Positions 41,567 to 50,154 of a stretch of 64,000 bases of DNA are shown in pieces (positions within the stretch are counted from its first letter, which is position 1; every line of letters begins with the position of its first letter). The stretch lies in NCBI GenBank assembly GCA_002083825.1, contig DAZV01000026.1, positions 363,119 to 427,118 on the forward strand, written 5' to 3'. A program made the position numbers and the translations under genes. The stretch is from Candidatus Sericytochromatia bacterium S15B-MN24 CBMW_12. Its GTDB lineage: Bacteria > Cyanobacteriota > Sericytochromatia > S15B-MN24 > UBA4093. A model generated the notes under the pieces. That model saw only the letters and a program-made list of their open reading frames with translations, did no database searches and was not told where the DNA came from.

Positions 41567-42472
41567 ATGCCGCAACCCAAGGTCCTGATTCTGATCAATC
41601 CGGTCGCCGGTCCGACGCGTCCGAAAGCGGAGGGCTGGGAATGGCTCGAGGCCATGTTTGCCGATGCCGGCTTCCAGACCGAGATCCGGCTGACCCAGGC
41701 GCCCGGCGAGGCCCGTCGCTTGGCCGCCGAGGCCGTGGCCGCCGGCGTGGAGCGCATTCTGGTCGTCGGGGGAGACGGGACCCTCAATGAGGTGGTCCAG
41801 GCGATCGCGCACACCCGGACGGTCCTCGGCATCATCCCTGCCGGTACCGTCAACGTGCTCGCCAATGAATTCGGGATCCCGACCGACTACCAAGCGGCGG
41901 CCCGGATCGCGGTCGGGGGCGATTGCGTCAGTATCGACTTGGGGCGGGCCAATGGCCGCTACTTCACCATGATGCTCGGCATCGGCTACGACGCCATGGT
42001 GACCTACGCCATGTGGCCGATGCTCAAGAAAATCGCCGGCCAGCTTGCCTACGTGGCGTCGGGCGTCCAGAACTTCTTCACCCATCGCGCCAGCCGTCTG
42101 CGCCTCCGCATCGACGGAGGCCGCCGGCTGCGCCGCCTGGGCTACCTCCTGGTGGTGAGCAACACCCGCCTCTACGGCGGGCCGGGACGGACCGTCAACG
42201 AGCTGGCAGATACCCGAGACGGCTTGCTGGACCTGACGCTCTTCCGATCGCGACGCTGGTACCACGTCATCTTCGGCTTGACCCGGGTCTTCTTCGGTCG
42301 AGGCAAACGCTTCGCCCGGATCGAGGCCATGCAGGTGCGCAGCGTGGATATCACCTCTTCACGGCGTCTCCCCTACCAACTCGACGGGGACTACGTCGGC
42401 CATACCCCGGTGACCATCTCGGTTCATCCCCGGGCCTTGCGCTTGATGGTTCCCACGGGTGCCATGGAGTGA
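41567..42472 (+). CDS. Diacylglycerol/lipid kinase family protein
   Basis: The 301-aa product has the DAGK catalytic signature: ILINPVAGPTRPK (nucleotide-binding start), VVGGDGTLNEVVQAI, and GIIPAGTVNVLANEFGIP. The C-terminal beta-sandwich ends in LDGDYVGHTPVTISVHPRALRLMVP. The family phosphorylates diacylglycerol or related lipids; members include DgkB, YegS and BmrU, and the lipid cannot be decided here. The ATG was chosen behind GAGGAG; the long in-frame upstream extension runs through trpE's promoter and was rejected. Confidence 0.9.
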   Translation: MPQPKVLILINPVAGPTRPKAEGWEWLEAMFADAGFQTEIRLTQAPGEARRLAAEAVAAGVERILVVGGDGTLNEVVQAIAHTRTVLGIIPAGTVNVLANEFGIPTDYQAAARIAVGGDCVSIDLGRANGRYFTMMLGIGYDAMVTYAMWPMLKKIAGQLAYVASGVQNFFTHRASRLRLRIDGGRRLRRLGYLLVVSNTRLYGGPGRTVNELADTRDGLLDLTLFRSRRWYHVIFGLTRVFFGRGKRFARIEAMQVRSVDITSSRRLPYQLDGDYVGHTPVTISVHPRALRLMVPTGAME

Positions 42473-42580
42473 GGCCTTGCCGGCGGTGACCCCATCCGTG
42501 TCCCTGGACCCCTCGGGCTCGCCCGGAGAGTCGCCGTGTTCCGCTGTTCTCGTGCCGAATCACGGGTGCCCTGCCGGCTC

Positions 42581-42841
42581 TTAGGCGAGCGCATTTTCTC
42601 GCGGGTGGGCATGCGCCAGCTCGGCGATTTCCTTTTCGACCCGCAACACCAGCGCCTTCAGCGCGGCGAGCCGATCATGCGGCGCGACGGAAAGGGCCTC
42701 CTCGCTGGGAGAGGCGGACTGTTCGTTGTATCGGCTCAGCCTCGGCTGGTACCCGCAATCAAAGCAAGCTTCTGCGTAGTCGGCGAAAACGTTGCACTTG
42801 CAGCAATACCATTTCGGGAGGTTCTGGTTGGCGTTTATCAT
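42581..42841 (-). CDS. Small zinc-ribbon/coiled-coil protein
   Basis: The 86-aa product has an N-terminal CxxC pair (YCCKCNVF and CFDCGY) that can bind one zinc, a hydrophilic linker and a C-terminal helix with heptad-like leucines (LAALKALVLRVEKEIAELAHA). Nothing further is recognised. It could be a small adaptor. GGAGA lies 11 bases before the ATG. An inverted repeat TGGTCA-N3-TGACCA lies 131 bases upstream (42972-42986). Confidence 0.65.
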   Translation of the reverse strand: MINANQNLPKWYCCKCNVFADYAEACFDCGYQPRLSRYNEQSASPSEEALSVAPHDRLAALKALVLRVEKEIAELAHAHPRENALA

Positions 42842-43036
42842 GATGGCGACGTCTCCTTCCCTGGCGTTTCAACTGATCCTGGTTTGATCCTGGTTGCTTC
42901 GATGTTGCTTCGATCGCCCAAGAGCCGACGGGGGGTTAGCGTATTCTAGGGATCGAGGAGGTCGCGCACCCTGGTCAAACTGACCAAATATCTTCGGGCA
43001 GCATGAACGCCCGGGAACCCTCCTCCCCCAGGGCAG

Positions 43037-43085
43037 CAAAAAACACCGCGGGACCGGTCATACCGACCGATCCCGCGGTGTTTGC
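43037..43085 (-). terminator. Strong intrinsic terminator of the ligase operon
   Basis: AAACACCGCGGGA pairs with TCCCGCGGTGTTT (13 bp) with further inner pairs, and the minus strand continues with TTTTTTGCTG. It lies just past the stop of the ATP-grasp gene at 43117. Confidence 0.9.
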
Positions 43086-43116
43086 GTCAGCTGGGGCGCG
43101 TTTTTCGCCCGGTCGC

Positions 43117-44226
43117 CTACTTCTTCTTGGACTTCTTGCCGTTGGCCTTGCCGGCGAGCACGGGTTCTCGCGCGTCGGCCGCGCCGGTCTCAACCGCGGG
43201 CTTCTCGGCCTTAGCGGTCTTGGCATCCGCCTCGGCGAACTGCGCGGCGGTCATCTCGGGCACGGGCGTCGAGAGGCCCTTGAGCATCTTGGCCCAGGGG
43301 TAGTGCTCGGCCATCTTGCGGTCCTCGGTCGCGACCTTGACCACGAAGTCGGACATGGCCTCCACGACCCACTGGAAGTAGTGGGGGGTGATGGAGTAGT
43401 AGTCCATGTCGGGGGCGGGGTTCATGAAGTCGATCGCGTAAGGGATGCCGTCGCGGACGGCGAACTCGACCGAGTTCATGTCGTAGCCGAGGGCATGGTT
43501 GATCACCCGGGCGTCACGGACGACCTTGGCGCCGAGCTCCGCGGACATGAAGTTGTGATCGAGCACGTAGCAGCGATTCTTGGGGTCGTACTTGATCGGC
43601 ATGATGTTGTCCTTGCCGACCGTGATGCAGCGGATGTAGAGGTCGAAGTCGATGAACTCCTGGAGCACCATGATGAGGCGCCCGGTCTGGTGGTAGTAGT
43701 GGAAGAATTCCTCGGGGGAGTTGACCTTGTAGACGTTCTTCCAGCCGCCGCCGTCGTAGGGCTTGAGGAAGGCGGGGAACTTGATGTAGTCGAAGATTTC
43801 CTTCCACTTGGAGAGCATCAGGTTCCGGTGCGACTCGGGGCGCGTCGAGGGGTTGGCCTGCACGGGGGGCAGGACGACGGTCTTGGGGACGGCGACGCCG
43901 AGACGCTCGATCATCGAGTTATCGAAGAACTTGTCGTCCGAGATCCACCAGAAGGGGTCGTTGATGACATAGGAGCCATTGACGACGGCGTTCTTGAGGT
44001 AGGGCTTGTAGATCTCGATTTCGTGCGAGATGCGGTCCACCAGGACGTCGTAACCGGTGTCCTCGCCCATCTTGGGAGCATGAACCTTGGCGAACTCAGC
44101 GACGACCTTGCCTTCGCCCTTCTCGTTCACGCGCTTGATGAAGGCCTGGGGGAACGTGTCCTCCCAGCCGACGAGGAGTCCGACCTTCTTGGGGGCGCCG
44201 GGGATCCGCTTTGCTTTCTCGGTCAC
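43117..44226 (-). CDS. ATP-grasp ligase-like protein with Lys-rich tail
   Basis: The 369-aa product has a pre-ATP-grasp fold (KVGLLVGWEDTFP) and ATP-grasp residues: FPAFLKPYDGGGWKNVYKV (ATP-binding lysine and glycine loop), LQEFIDFDLYIRCI, and AIDFMNPAPDMDYYSI (acidic and Asn metal ligands). ATP-grasp enzymes join a carboxylate to an amine or thiol through an acyl phosphate. The last ~50 residues are Ala/Lys-rich and end GKANGKKSKKK, probably disordered. It starts at a GTG behind GGGAGAAAG, after the M29 aminopeptidase gene. The substrate is unknown. Confidence 0.8.
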   Translation of the reverse strand: MTEKAKRIPGAPKKVGLLVGWEDTFPQAFIKRVNEKGEGKVVAEFAKVHAPKMGEDTGYDVLVDRISHEIEIYKPYLKNAVVNGSYVINDPFWWISDDKFFDNSMIERLGVAVPKTVVLPPVQANPSTRPESHRNLMLSKWKEIFDYIKFPAFLKPYDGGGWKNVYKVNSPEEFFHYYHQTGRLIMVLQEFIDFDLYIRCITVGKDNIMPIKYDPKNRCYVLDHNFMSAELGAKVVRDARVINHALGYDMNSVEFAVRDGIPYAIDFMNPAPDMDYYSITPHYFQWVVEAMSDFVVKVATEDRKMAEHYPWAKMLKGLSTPVPEMTAAQFAEADAKTAKAEKPAVETGAADAREPVLAGKANGKKSKKK

Positions 44227-44255
44227 GGTTTTCTTTCTCCCTCTCGTTAATAAGA

Positions 44256-44294
44256 CTCACCGCCGGTTTGCGCAGCTCAGCTCCTGGCGGTGAG
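44256..44294 (-). promoter_or_regulatory. Intercistronic hairpin before the last gene of the ligase operon
   Basis: CTCACCGCC and GGCGGTGAG form a 9-bp stem between the M29 and ATP-grasp genes, followed on the minus strand by TCTTATTAACG. It could attenuate transcription or set the ratio of the last gene to the earlier ones. Confidence 0.5.
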
Positions 44295-44318
44295 GGTGGT
44301 CGCTGGTCATGGGGACGG

Positions 44319-45353
44319 TCAAAGGTGAACGAAGCGGCCGTGAAGCATGATGGCCTGCCCATCCACCCAAATTGAGCACTCGCGAGCGAGCATGTCGACG
44401 TGCGCTCGGCAGCACCAGTCGGCGCCGGTCAGGCTACCGCAGGGTTCGCCGAAGGCGATGTGGAAGCCCGGGATCTTCTCGTCCTGGAGCAAGTTTCCCG
44501 TGAACTCCGTGACTCCCAGGTTGGTTCCCACGGCCACTTCCCCGATGCGGTTGGCGTTCTCGGTCGCGTGGCAGTAATCCCAGAACTCCTTGGCGATCGC
44601 GTCGTTGGGACAGCTCACGCGCTGGAGGTACCCGTCGGAGATTTCCACCGAGACGGGGGAATCCTTCAGGTCGCCGTACTTGGGCGAGAAGTAGTCGCCG
44701 ATGGGACCATCGGCCACCCAGATGCCATTGATCCGCTTGGGGGTGGTGAAGATCTCTCCGCCCGGCAGATTACCCCAGGCGTCGCGCGAGATCAAGCCGG
44801 AGGTCTTGATCCATTTGAACTCCGTGGGCTCGTGCTCGATCTCGATGTCGGTGCCGGCGGGCGTGGTGACGTGGATCCTGCGGGCTTGCTGCAAGATGGT
44901 GCGAAGCCCCAGACTCAGGCGGTTGATCTGGTCGAAGTCCGCGCGCATTCCCGAGTTCATGATGACGTCGGTGATGCCGACCATGTGGCCGTAGCGGACC
45001 TTCTTCTGGGTGGCGAGGCTGATGACCTGGGCCCGGGAGGGAACCTCTCCGGGCCACGGGTTCACGGCGTAGAGGGTGGCCGCGGAATGCGCCACCCCGT
45101 TGAGGATCTCCCAGGGCATGTCGGCGATGGGGCGCTCGGTGTAGTCCTCGACGACGAAGTCCACCACGATCGCCCCGACCGCGTCGATTTCCGCCACCAG
45201 CGCCGCGCCGATGTGCTGGGTGGCCCGGTCGGTGATCACGCAGATCCGCTCGCCCGCCCGGGCGCGAATGCACTTGCGAATCGCGTTCGAAGCACCCTCG
45301 GCGAACTCGGCGGGGAACGGAATCTGTCGCAGGTCAGTTTTAAGGCGCGCCAA
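44319..45353 (-). CDS. M29-like aminopeptidase
   Basis: The 344-aa product resembles thermophilic metallo-aminopeptidases (M29/AmpS-like, "leucyl aminopeptidase"). It has an N-terminal Rossmann-like part (GERICVITDRATQHIGAAL) and a C-terminal metal site with EVAVGTNLGV, DEKIPGFHIAFGE, and HVDMLARECSIWVDG, which supplies Glu, His and Asp ligands for two metals. It starts at a TTG behind AAGGAG inside the end of the GCS2 gene (14-base overlap), so the two are coupled. It probably removes N-terminal residues from a peptide made or used by the neighbouring ligases; this is inference. Confidence 0.8.
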   Translation of the reverse strand: MARLKTDLRQIPFPAEFAEGASNAIRKCIRARAGERICVITDRATQHIGAALVAEIDAVGAIVVDFVVEDYTERPIADMPWEILNGVAHSAATLYAVNPWPGEVPSRAQVISLATQKKVRYGHMVGITDVIMNSGMRADFDQINRLSLGLRTILQQARRIHVTTPAGTDIEIEHEPTEFKWIKTSGLISRDAWGNLPGGEIFTTPKRINGIWVADGPIGDYFSPKYGDLKDSPVSVEISDGYLQRVSCPNDAIAKEFWDYCHATENANRIGEVAVGTNLGVTEFTGNLLQDEKIPGFHIAFGEPCGSLTGADWCCRAHVDMLARECSIWVDGQAIMLHGRFVHL

Positions 45354-46503
45354 CCACGATCTCCTTCTTGGCTTGCGGAATGATGAGCGCGCTCGACTCG
45401 TCCACGCCCTGCATGGTCCGCTCGATCAGGTCATCCACCACGGCCTTCATGTCGCCGGTCTCCTGGAAGACCTTGATCTGGCGATCGGCGCCGGTGCCCC
45501 GGTCGAGGATGGTCTCGATGTGCTTGAGCTCCTCGCGGGAACCCAGTTCGTCCACCACCTCGTCGACGAACTCGAGGAGCTCGCCTATCAGCGTGCGGGC
45601 GTGGACCTCCTCGCCCTTGCCGAAATCGATCAACTTGCCGTCCAGGCCGTAGCGGTAGGCCCGCCACTTGTTCTCCTCGATCAGGGCCCGGTTGTACTCC
45701 CGGAACTGCATGTTCTGCTGGCGCAGGATGTAGAGCTTGGCCACGATCGCCTGGATGAGCGCCGCCAGCGCGATGGTGGTGTTGACGTCGGTGGTGATGT
45801 CGCAGACCCGGAACTCGATGGTGTCGTAGAAGACATGCGGCCGGACGTCCCACCAGATTCGCTTGCCGTTGTCCGCGCTGTTGGTCTTGACCAGCGTGCT
45901 GACATAAGCGTCGAAAGCCGCCCATGACTCGAAGTGATCCGGGATGCCGGTCCGGGGGAAGTTCTTGAAGATGTTGGCGCGGGTGCTCTTCATGCCCGAG
46001 GGCCGGCCCAACCAGAACGGGGAGTTGGTGGAGAGGGCCAGCAGGTGAGGCAGGAAGTAGCGGGCCTGGTTCATCAGCTCGACGGCGAGATCCTTGTCGG
46101 TGATGCCCACGTGGACGTGGAGCCCGAAGATCAGGTTGCCGCGAGCGACGTCCTGCAGATCCTCAACGAGCACGTGGTAGCGCTCGTTGGGGGTGATATC
46201 CTGGGTCTTCCAGTCCGAGAAGGGGTGGGTGCCGGCCGCCACGATCCGGAGATCGTGCTTGAGGGCCAGCTTGTTGACGGTCGCGCGCAGCTCGGTGACG
46301 TCGCGACGCGCTTCCTGGATATTCTTGCAGATTCCCGTCCCGACCTCGACGACCGACTGGTGCATCTCGGGCTTGACGCGCTCGCCGAGCACCATGCCGT
46401 CTTCCTCGAGGATGGTCGAGATGTGGCTCTTCAGCTCACGCGTCTCGGGATGGACGATCTGGAACTCTTCTTCGATCCCCAGGGTGAAGGGGAGTAGCGT
46501 CAT
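45340..46503 (-). CDS. GCS2-family carboxylate-amine ligase (YbdK-like)
   Basis: The 387-aa product matches the glutamate-cysteine ligase type 2/YbdK family. The N-terminus is FTLGIEEEFQIV, and GLHVHVGI and VFYDTIEFRVCDITTDVNTTI hold the acidic and basic catalytic residues. These enzymes form gamma-glutamyl or other amide bonds; YbdK has weak glutamate-cysteine ligase activity. Its ATG overlaps the stop of the upstream ATP-grasp-like gene (ATGA). The longer in-frame extension upstream lies in that gene and was rejected. The natural amine partner is not known. Confidence 0.92.
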   Translation of the reverse strand: MTLLPFTLGIEEEFQIVHPETRELKSHISTILEEDGMVLGERVKPEMHQSVVEVGTGICKNIQEARRDVTELRATVNKLALKHDLRIVAAGTHPFSDWKTQDITPNERYHVLVEDLQDVARGNLIFGLHVHVGITDKDLAVELMNQARYFLPHLLALSTNSPFWLGRPSGMKSTRANIFKNFPRTGIPDHFESWAAFDAYVSTLVKTNSADNGKRIWWDVRPHVFYDTIEFRVCDITTDVNTTIALAALIQAIVAKLYILRQQNMQFREYNRALIEENKWRAYRYGLDGKLIDFGKGEEVHARTLIGELLEFVDEVVDELGSREELKHIETILDRGTGADRQIKVFQETGDMKAVVDDLIERTMQGVDESSALIIPQAKKEIVVGAP

Positions 46504-47858
46504 GAGTGGGCCCTCCGCTCGATCAGGTAGGTCGGGATGATCCCGCCTCCGGACGTGACATTGCATAAGGCGCTTCCCGAGAGGCGGCAGAGGAAGCCCT
46601 CCACCTCTCCGCGCCAGACGAAGGGGTCCAGATCCACGTTGAGGTGGTCGTAGACCAGGCCGTCGCGCACGGTGGGGAAGTCTGCCGACGAGACGACGAC
46701 TTTTTCCTGAACGACGTAGTCGGCGTCCATGGCGGTCGTGATGGCATTCTCCCACTCGGAATCGCTGGTATCCCAGCCGATGAAGATCCCATGACCCCCG
46801 TAATCGTCGTTGGGCTTCAGCACCAGACGGTTGCGGTTCTCGCGCAGGAACGCGAGGAGATCGATCGGCTTACCCTGGTAATCGGTCGCTCCGGGCTGAA
46901 CCTTGCGGGTCCACGGAATGTGCCGGCGGATGGTCTCCTGCTCCTCGGAGCTGAAGAGCGCTTGCAATGTGCCGTCGGTAAGCAGGCCGAAGATCATCTT
47001 CTTGTGAAGGTACTTGGAGCGGAAGTTGTTGACGACGCAGACCTTGCCGTCGCGGTACGCCTCCCAGAGCGGCTGGACTTCGTCCCACTTCTCGATGAAC
47101 TCGTTGGTGAGCACCCGGCGGTAGACGAGATCGATGGCCGTCTCGCCGGCCCAGAGGCGACCGTCACGGTATTCCAGCTTGCGCGGATCCCGGATCAGGG
47201 TCTGGACGCCCCGGCTTTCGAAGAAAGCCTGGATCAGCTCGAACTCGGGAACGGTGGGAAGGCCCTCGTAGTCCACGATCGCGATGACCGGCTTCGCGCC
47301 GTAGAGCCCCGTGTTGGCGCGCCAGACGGCGTAGGTCTCCATCAGGGTGTCGAGGAGCTTCTGGCGGGTATCGAAGCCCTGGACCTCGTATTCGCGCTCG
47401 AACTCCTGCATCATCGGGAGCTGACGGAAGACGTCACTCATGACCTCGGTGTAGGCAGGACCCGCGGGGCACTCGGCGTTCAACTCGACGAACTGAAGGG
47501 TGTCACCCGTCAGGAAGGAGTCGAAGCGCGCCATGGTGCTGAAGCCGGGGTAGTGGGGATCGGCGGCGACGAGCTCGCGCTCGCGCTCCGTGAGACCCAG
47601 GAGATCGACCAGATCCGGGCGAGCCGGGATGATGTCGCTGAGCTTGTCCAGGGCCGACCAGATGGTCCGGCACGCATGCTTGACCATCTCGTGCTGCTGG
47701 GGCGAGAGGAACTGGGCGCGCAGGTATTCGACCGAGACCCGGTCTCCGAACATGACCTTGGCGGCGCGAAAGCGGGAAGAGTAGTCCTGGAAATCGGCGG
47801 GCGTGAGGTTGGCCGCTCCGACGAGGGCGTGGTACCGGTCGATCGCTTGGTTTATCAC
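46500..47858 (-). CDS. Circularly permuted ATP-grasp protein (COG2308-like)
   Basis: The 452-aa product resembles circularly permuted ATP-grasp proteins and glutathionylspermidine-synthetase-like ligases. FVELNAECPAGPAYTEVM and RNRLVLKPNDDYGGHGIFIGW hold the metal and ATP residues, with the lysine-containing segment late in the chain as expected for the permuted fold. YRRVLTNEFIEKW and the VVNNFRSKYLHKKMIF loop are also characteristic. The start is a GTG behind GAGAGG at 47858. It begins the four-gene ligase run and lies 68 bases after the subtilase gene. Substrate unknown. Confidence 0.8.
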   Translation of the reverse strand: MINQAIDRYHALVGAANLTPADFQDYSSRFRAAKVMFGDRVSVEYLRAQFLSPQQHEMVKHACRTIWSALDKLSDIIPARPDLVDLLGLTERERELVAADPHYPGFSTMARFDSFLTGDTLQFVELNAECPAGPAYTEVMSDVFRQLPMMQEFEREYEVQGFDTRQKLLDTLMETYAVWRANTGLYGAKPVIAIVDYEGLPTVPEFELIQAFFESRGVQTLIRDPRKLEYRDGRLWAGETAIDLVYRRVLTNEFIEKWDEVQPLWEAYRDGKVCVVNNFRSKYLHKKMIFGLLTDGTLQALFSSEEQETIRRHIPWTRKVQPGATDYQGKPIDLLAFLRENRNRLVLKPNDDYGGHGIFIGWDTSDSEWENAITTAMDADYVVQEKVVVSSADFPTVRDGLVYDHLNVDLDPFVWRGEVEGFLCRLSGSALCNVTSGGGIIPTYLIERRAHS

Positions 47859-47926
47859 GGAGTGCCTCTCTAGCAAACGGGGGTTGAGGACATCATCCCT
47901 ATGGTATCGCGGATTCTGTAACTTTT

Positions 47927-48886
47927 CTATACGGTTTGGCCTTGGGGACGAAACTTTTTGCTATCCGCTGCCTTGCGTGCACCCCGGGTGTAGCGCTTCT
48001 TGCCTGAGCGCGGGGCGATTGCCCGCATGGCCTGGTAGGCGTTCACGCGTCGGAATCGGCCCCCGCCGACGGGGTCGGCCGTTTCCAGCAGGACCTGGGC
48101 GAGCTGAGCGGGCGTCAGATCGGGACGCAGGGTCCGCATGAGGGCCACGACTCCCGCCACGTGAGGGCTCGAGGCCGAGGTGCCGCCGAAACGGCCGTAG
48201 GCACGCGGATGATAAGACGGGAACCCCGTGACCCCGTCCGCCGGAGCCACCAACGTCACGTAGGGCCAACGCGGGCTCCAGCTATGCGGGCGGTCGCGCC
48301 GATCGACGGAACCCACCGCTATCAGCCCCTTGTACTCCGGCAACGTCGCCCAGGCTGCGGGGTAGGTATGGATCTCCCGGGGGCCACCCGCGCAAATGAC
48401 CGGAATGCCGCGGCCCAGGGCCTCGCGAATGGCCGCAGCGAGCCGCGCCATCCACTCGTGCGTGAAACCCGGCTCTCCCACGTTACAGCCCACGCTCATG
48501 TTGATGACGTCGGCGCCCATGTCGAGCGCCCGCCAAACCCCCTCGGTGATCTGCTGCGCCCGGACATGCCCGCTGTGGGGGTGATTGACCTTGATCGGAA
48601 GAACGCGGCAGTCCGGAGCCACCCCGCGAAAACGACGACGCAGCCCCGCGCCCGCACCCACGGCGATGCAGGCCACCGCCGTGCCGTGTCCGTTGTCGTC
48701 ATGGGGAGCTCGAATCGGCTCGAGAAGATTGATCCCGCGCAGCACTTTTCCCGCCAGTTCGGGGTGACCGTAGTCCACCCCGGTGTCGAGTACCGCCACG
48801 ACCACCGACGGATCTCCCGTCGTGAAGCGCCAAGCCCGTGGGGCCTGTATCCGGGATAGGGTCCACTGCCAGTTACTATCAGCCAT
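47927..48886 (-). CDS. Subtilisin-like serine protease (S8), no signal peptide
   Basis: The 319-aa product has the S8 catalytic triad: Asp in AVLDTGVDYGHPEL, His in DNGHGTAVACI, and Ser in GTSASSPHVAGVV. The oxyanion-hole region reads VICAGGPREIHTYPA where the family has AAGN, so the usual Asn seems to be replaced; activity may be reduced or altered. There is no signal peptide or propeptide, so it may act in the cytoplasm. The tail is basic (RSGKKRYTRGARK). It lies just upstream of the ligase/aminopeptidase run on the same strand and may be co-transcribed. Confidence 0.88.
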   Translation of the reverse strand: MADSNWQWTLSRIQAPRAWRFTTGDPSVVVAVLDTGVDYGHPELAGKVLRGINLLEPIRAPHDDNGHGTAVACIAVGAGAGLRRRFRGVAPDCRVLPIKVNHPHSGHVRAQQITEGVWRALDMGADVINMSVGCNVGEPGFTHEWMARLAAAIREALGRGIPVICAGGPREIHTYPAAWATLPEYKGLIAVGSVDRRDRPHSWSPRWPYVTLVAPADGVTGFPSYHPRAYGRFGGTSASSPHVAGVVALMRTLRPDLTPAQLAQVLLETADPVGGGRFRRVNAYQAMRAIAPRSGKKRYTRGARKAADSKKFRPQGQTV

Positions 48887-49134
48887 AGGGCGATTGTATC
48901 AGCCTGAACGCTCGGTGCCAAGGCAATTAAACGATCGGACGCAAGTTTGAGTGGGAATTTAACGATGAGTTAAATGGAGGTCGTGCTTTCTTAAAGCCTT
49001 CGAGCGTTTTTCACCCGAACGCATGAAATCGAAGCTTCTCAGAGGGCGACCGACCGTGTTACACTAGGAGTCCAGGGAACGTTGCTGCTTACAATCATTG
49101 TTGAGCAGGCCGTGTGACGCTTGAGGAGGCATTC

Positions 49135-49320
49135 ATGAGCCCGATTACCGAGTCCATTCCGGCAACCCTTACGGTCGAGCATCTCTTGGCCCAATGGAAA
49201 GCCAGCAACCCCACCAAGACCGCCCCCAGGGTCGAAAAGAACTGGGAGATGTTCGGCGCGGGTGAGTTCCACGGCGGCATGAACACCCGCATGCCCCGCA
49301 AGCGCAAGACCCAGATCTAG
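49135..49320 (+). CDS. 61-aa basic protein with strong expression signals
   Basis: The 61-residue product (starts MSPITESIPATLTVEHLL) has an amphipathic N-terminal half and a basic C-terminus (RMPRKRKTQI). No family is recognised. A strong GAGGAGG site lies five bases before the ATG, and a near-perfect terminator follows 20 bases after the stop. The gene is therefore probably expressed as its own short transcript. No membrane segment is present. It could be a small nucleic-acid-binding or ribosome-associated protein; this is a guess. Confidence 0.6.
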   Translation: MSPITESIPATLTVEHLLAQWKASNPTKTAPRVEKNWEMFGAGEFHGGMNTRMPRKRKTQI

Positions 49321-49338
49321 TTAGCCGACTGCCCCTCG

Positions 49339-49372
49339 AGCCCGTTCGGGTCCTTCCCGAACGGGCCTTTTC
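49339..49372 (+). terminator. Intrinsic terminator after the 61-aa gene
   Basis: GCCCGTTCGGG and CCCGAACGGGC form an 11-bp perfect stem around TCCTT, followed by CTTTTC. It ends transcription just before the deoxynucleoside kinase gene. Confidence 0.9.
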
Positions 49373-49386
49373 ATGCCGATTTGACG

Positions 49387-50043
49387 ATGTATTTATCAAA
49401 CAAGCCCTTGATCGTGGCGGTTGCCGGCAACATCGGGTCCGGTAAATCCTCCCTCTCCCGCTGGCTCTCCGAGAAACTCGGCTTCGAGCCCTGGTTCGAG
49501 TCGGTCGATGACAACCCCTACCTCGCCGACTTCTACGACGACATGCCCAAGTGGGCCTTCCATCTCCAGACCTACTTCCTCTCCACCCGCATCGACACCT
49601 ACCGCCGGGTCATGACCTCCGGAAGGCCCTCCATCCTCGACCGATCCATCTTCGAGGACGCGGCCATCTTCGCCCGCAACTCCTACCTCACCGGCATCAT
49701 GAACGAGCGCGACTACCAGACCTACCTGCGCATCTACGAATCGATCCTGCCTTCGATGACCCCGCCGGATCTGATCATCTACCTGCAGGCCTCGGTCCCC
49801 ACCCTCACCCGCCGCATTCGCCTGCGCGGCCGCGAGTACGAGCAGGCCATCCCCCGCGAGTACCTCGCCCAGCTCAACGACCTCTACGAGGACTTCATCC
49901 GCGGTTTCGACCTCTCCCCCAAGCTGGTCCTGCCGGCGGACGATCTCGACTTCGTGAACTCCTACCATGACTTCGGCTACATCCTCGACATGATCGACAC
50001 CATGCGCCGCGATCCCAACCAGCTGGTACTGCCCGGCTTCTGA
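49387..50043 (+). CDS. Deoxynucleoside kinase
   Basis: This salvage enzyme phosphorylates deoxynucleosides. The 218-aa product has a P-loop (VAGNIGSGKSSLSRW), the FQTYFL-type substrate loop (FHLQTYFLSTR), the catalytic LDRSIFEDAAIFA and the lid RIRLRGREYEQ of the dCK/dGK/dNK family. The base preference (dA, dG or broad) cannot be settled. The ATG at 49387 has no clear Shine-Dalgarno site; a TTG six bases upstream is an alternative. The gene lies between two terminators. Confidence 0.9.
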   Translation: MYLSNKPLIVAVAGNIGSGKSSLSRWLSEKLGFEPWFESVDDNPYLADFYDDMPKWAFHLQTYFLSTRIDTYRRVMTSGRPSILDRSIFEDAAIFARNSYLTGIMNERDYQTYLRIYESILPSMTPPDLIIYLQASVPTLTRRIRLRGREYEQAIPREYLAQLNDLYEDFIRGFDLSPKLVLPADDLDFVNSYHDFGYILDMIDTMRRDPNQLVLPGF

Positions 50044-50061
50044 TTTCGCGACCCTTCTACT

Positions 50062-50080
50062 GAACAGCCGCAGGCGCAAC
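50062..50080. repeat. Dispersed REP-like repeat, copy C (partial)
   Basis: GAACAGCCGCAGGCGCAAC matches the AACAGCCGC-N-GGCGCTA core of the other copies but lacks the longer flank. It lies 18 bases past the kinase stop and runs into the terminator stem. Confidence 0.6.
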
Positions 50081-50123
50081 TGAAGGAGGGCCCTCTGCCT
50101 AGAGGGCCCTCCTTCAGTTGTTT
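50077..50123. terminator. 20-bp perfect hairpin, bidirectional terminator
   Basis: CAACTGAAGGAGGGCCCTCT pairs perfectly with AGAGGGCCCTCCTTCAGTTG around GCCT, with TTTG on one side. It lies between the convergent kinase and LCP genes. Confidence 0.9.
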
Positions 50124-50154
50124 GCCATGGGAATTCGTTTCGACGTGACCGCGA

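Noticed and set aside
46644-47873. 409-codon plus-strand frame opposite the permuted ATP-grasp gene
   Set aside because: It is antisense to a gene with clear motifs and ribosome site, and no recognisable domain was seen.
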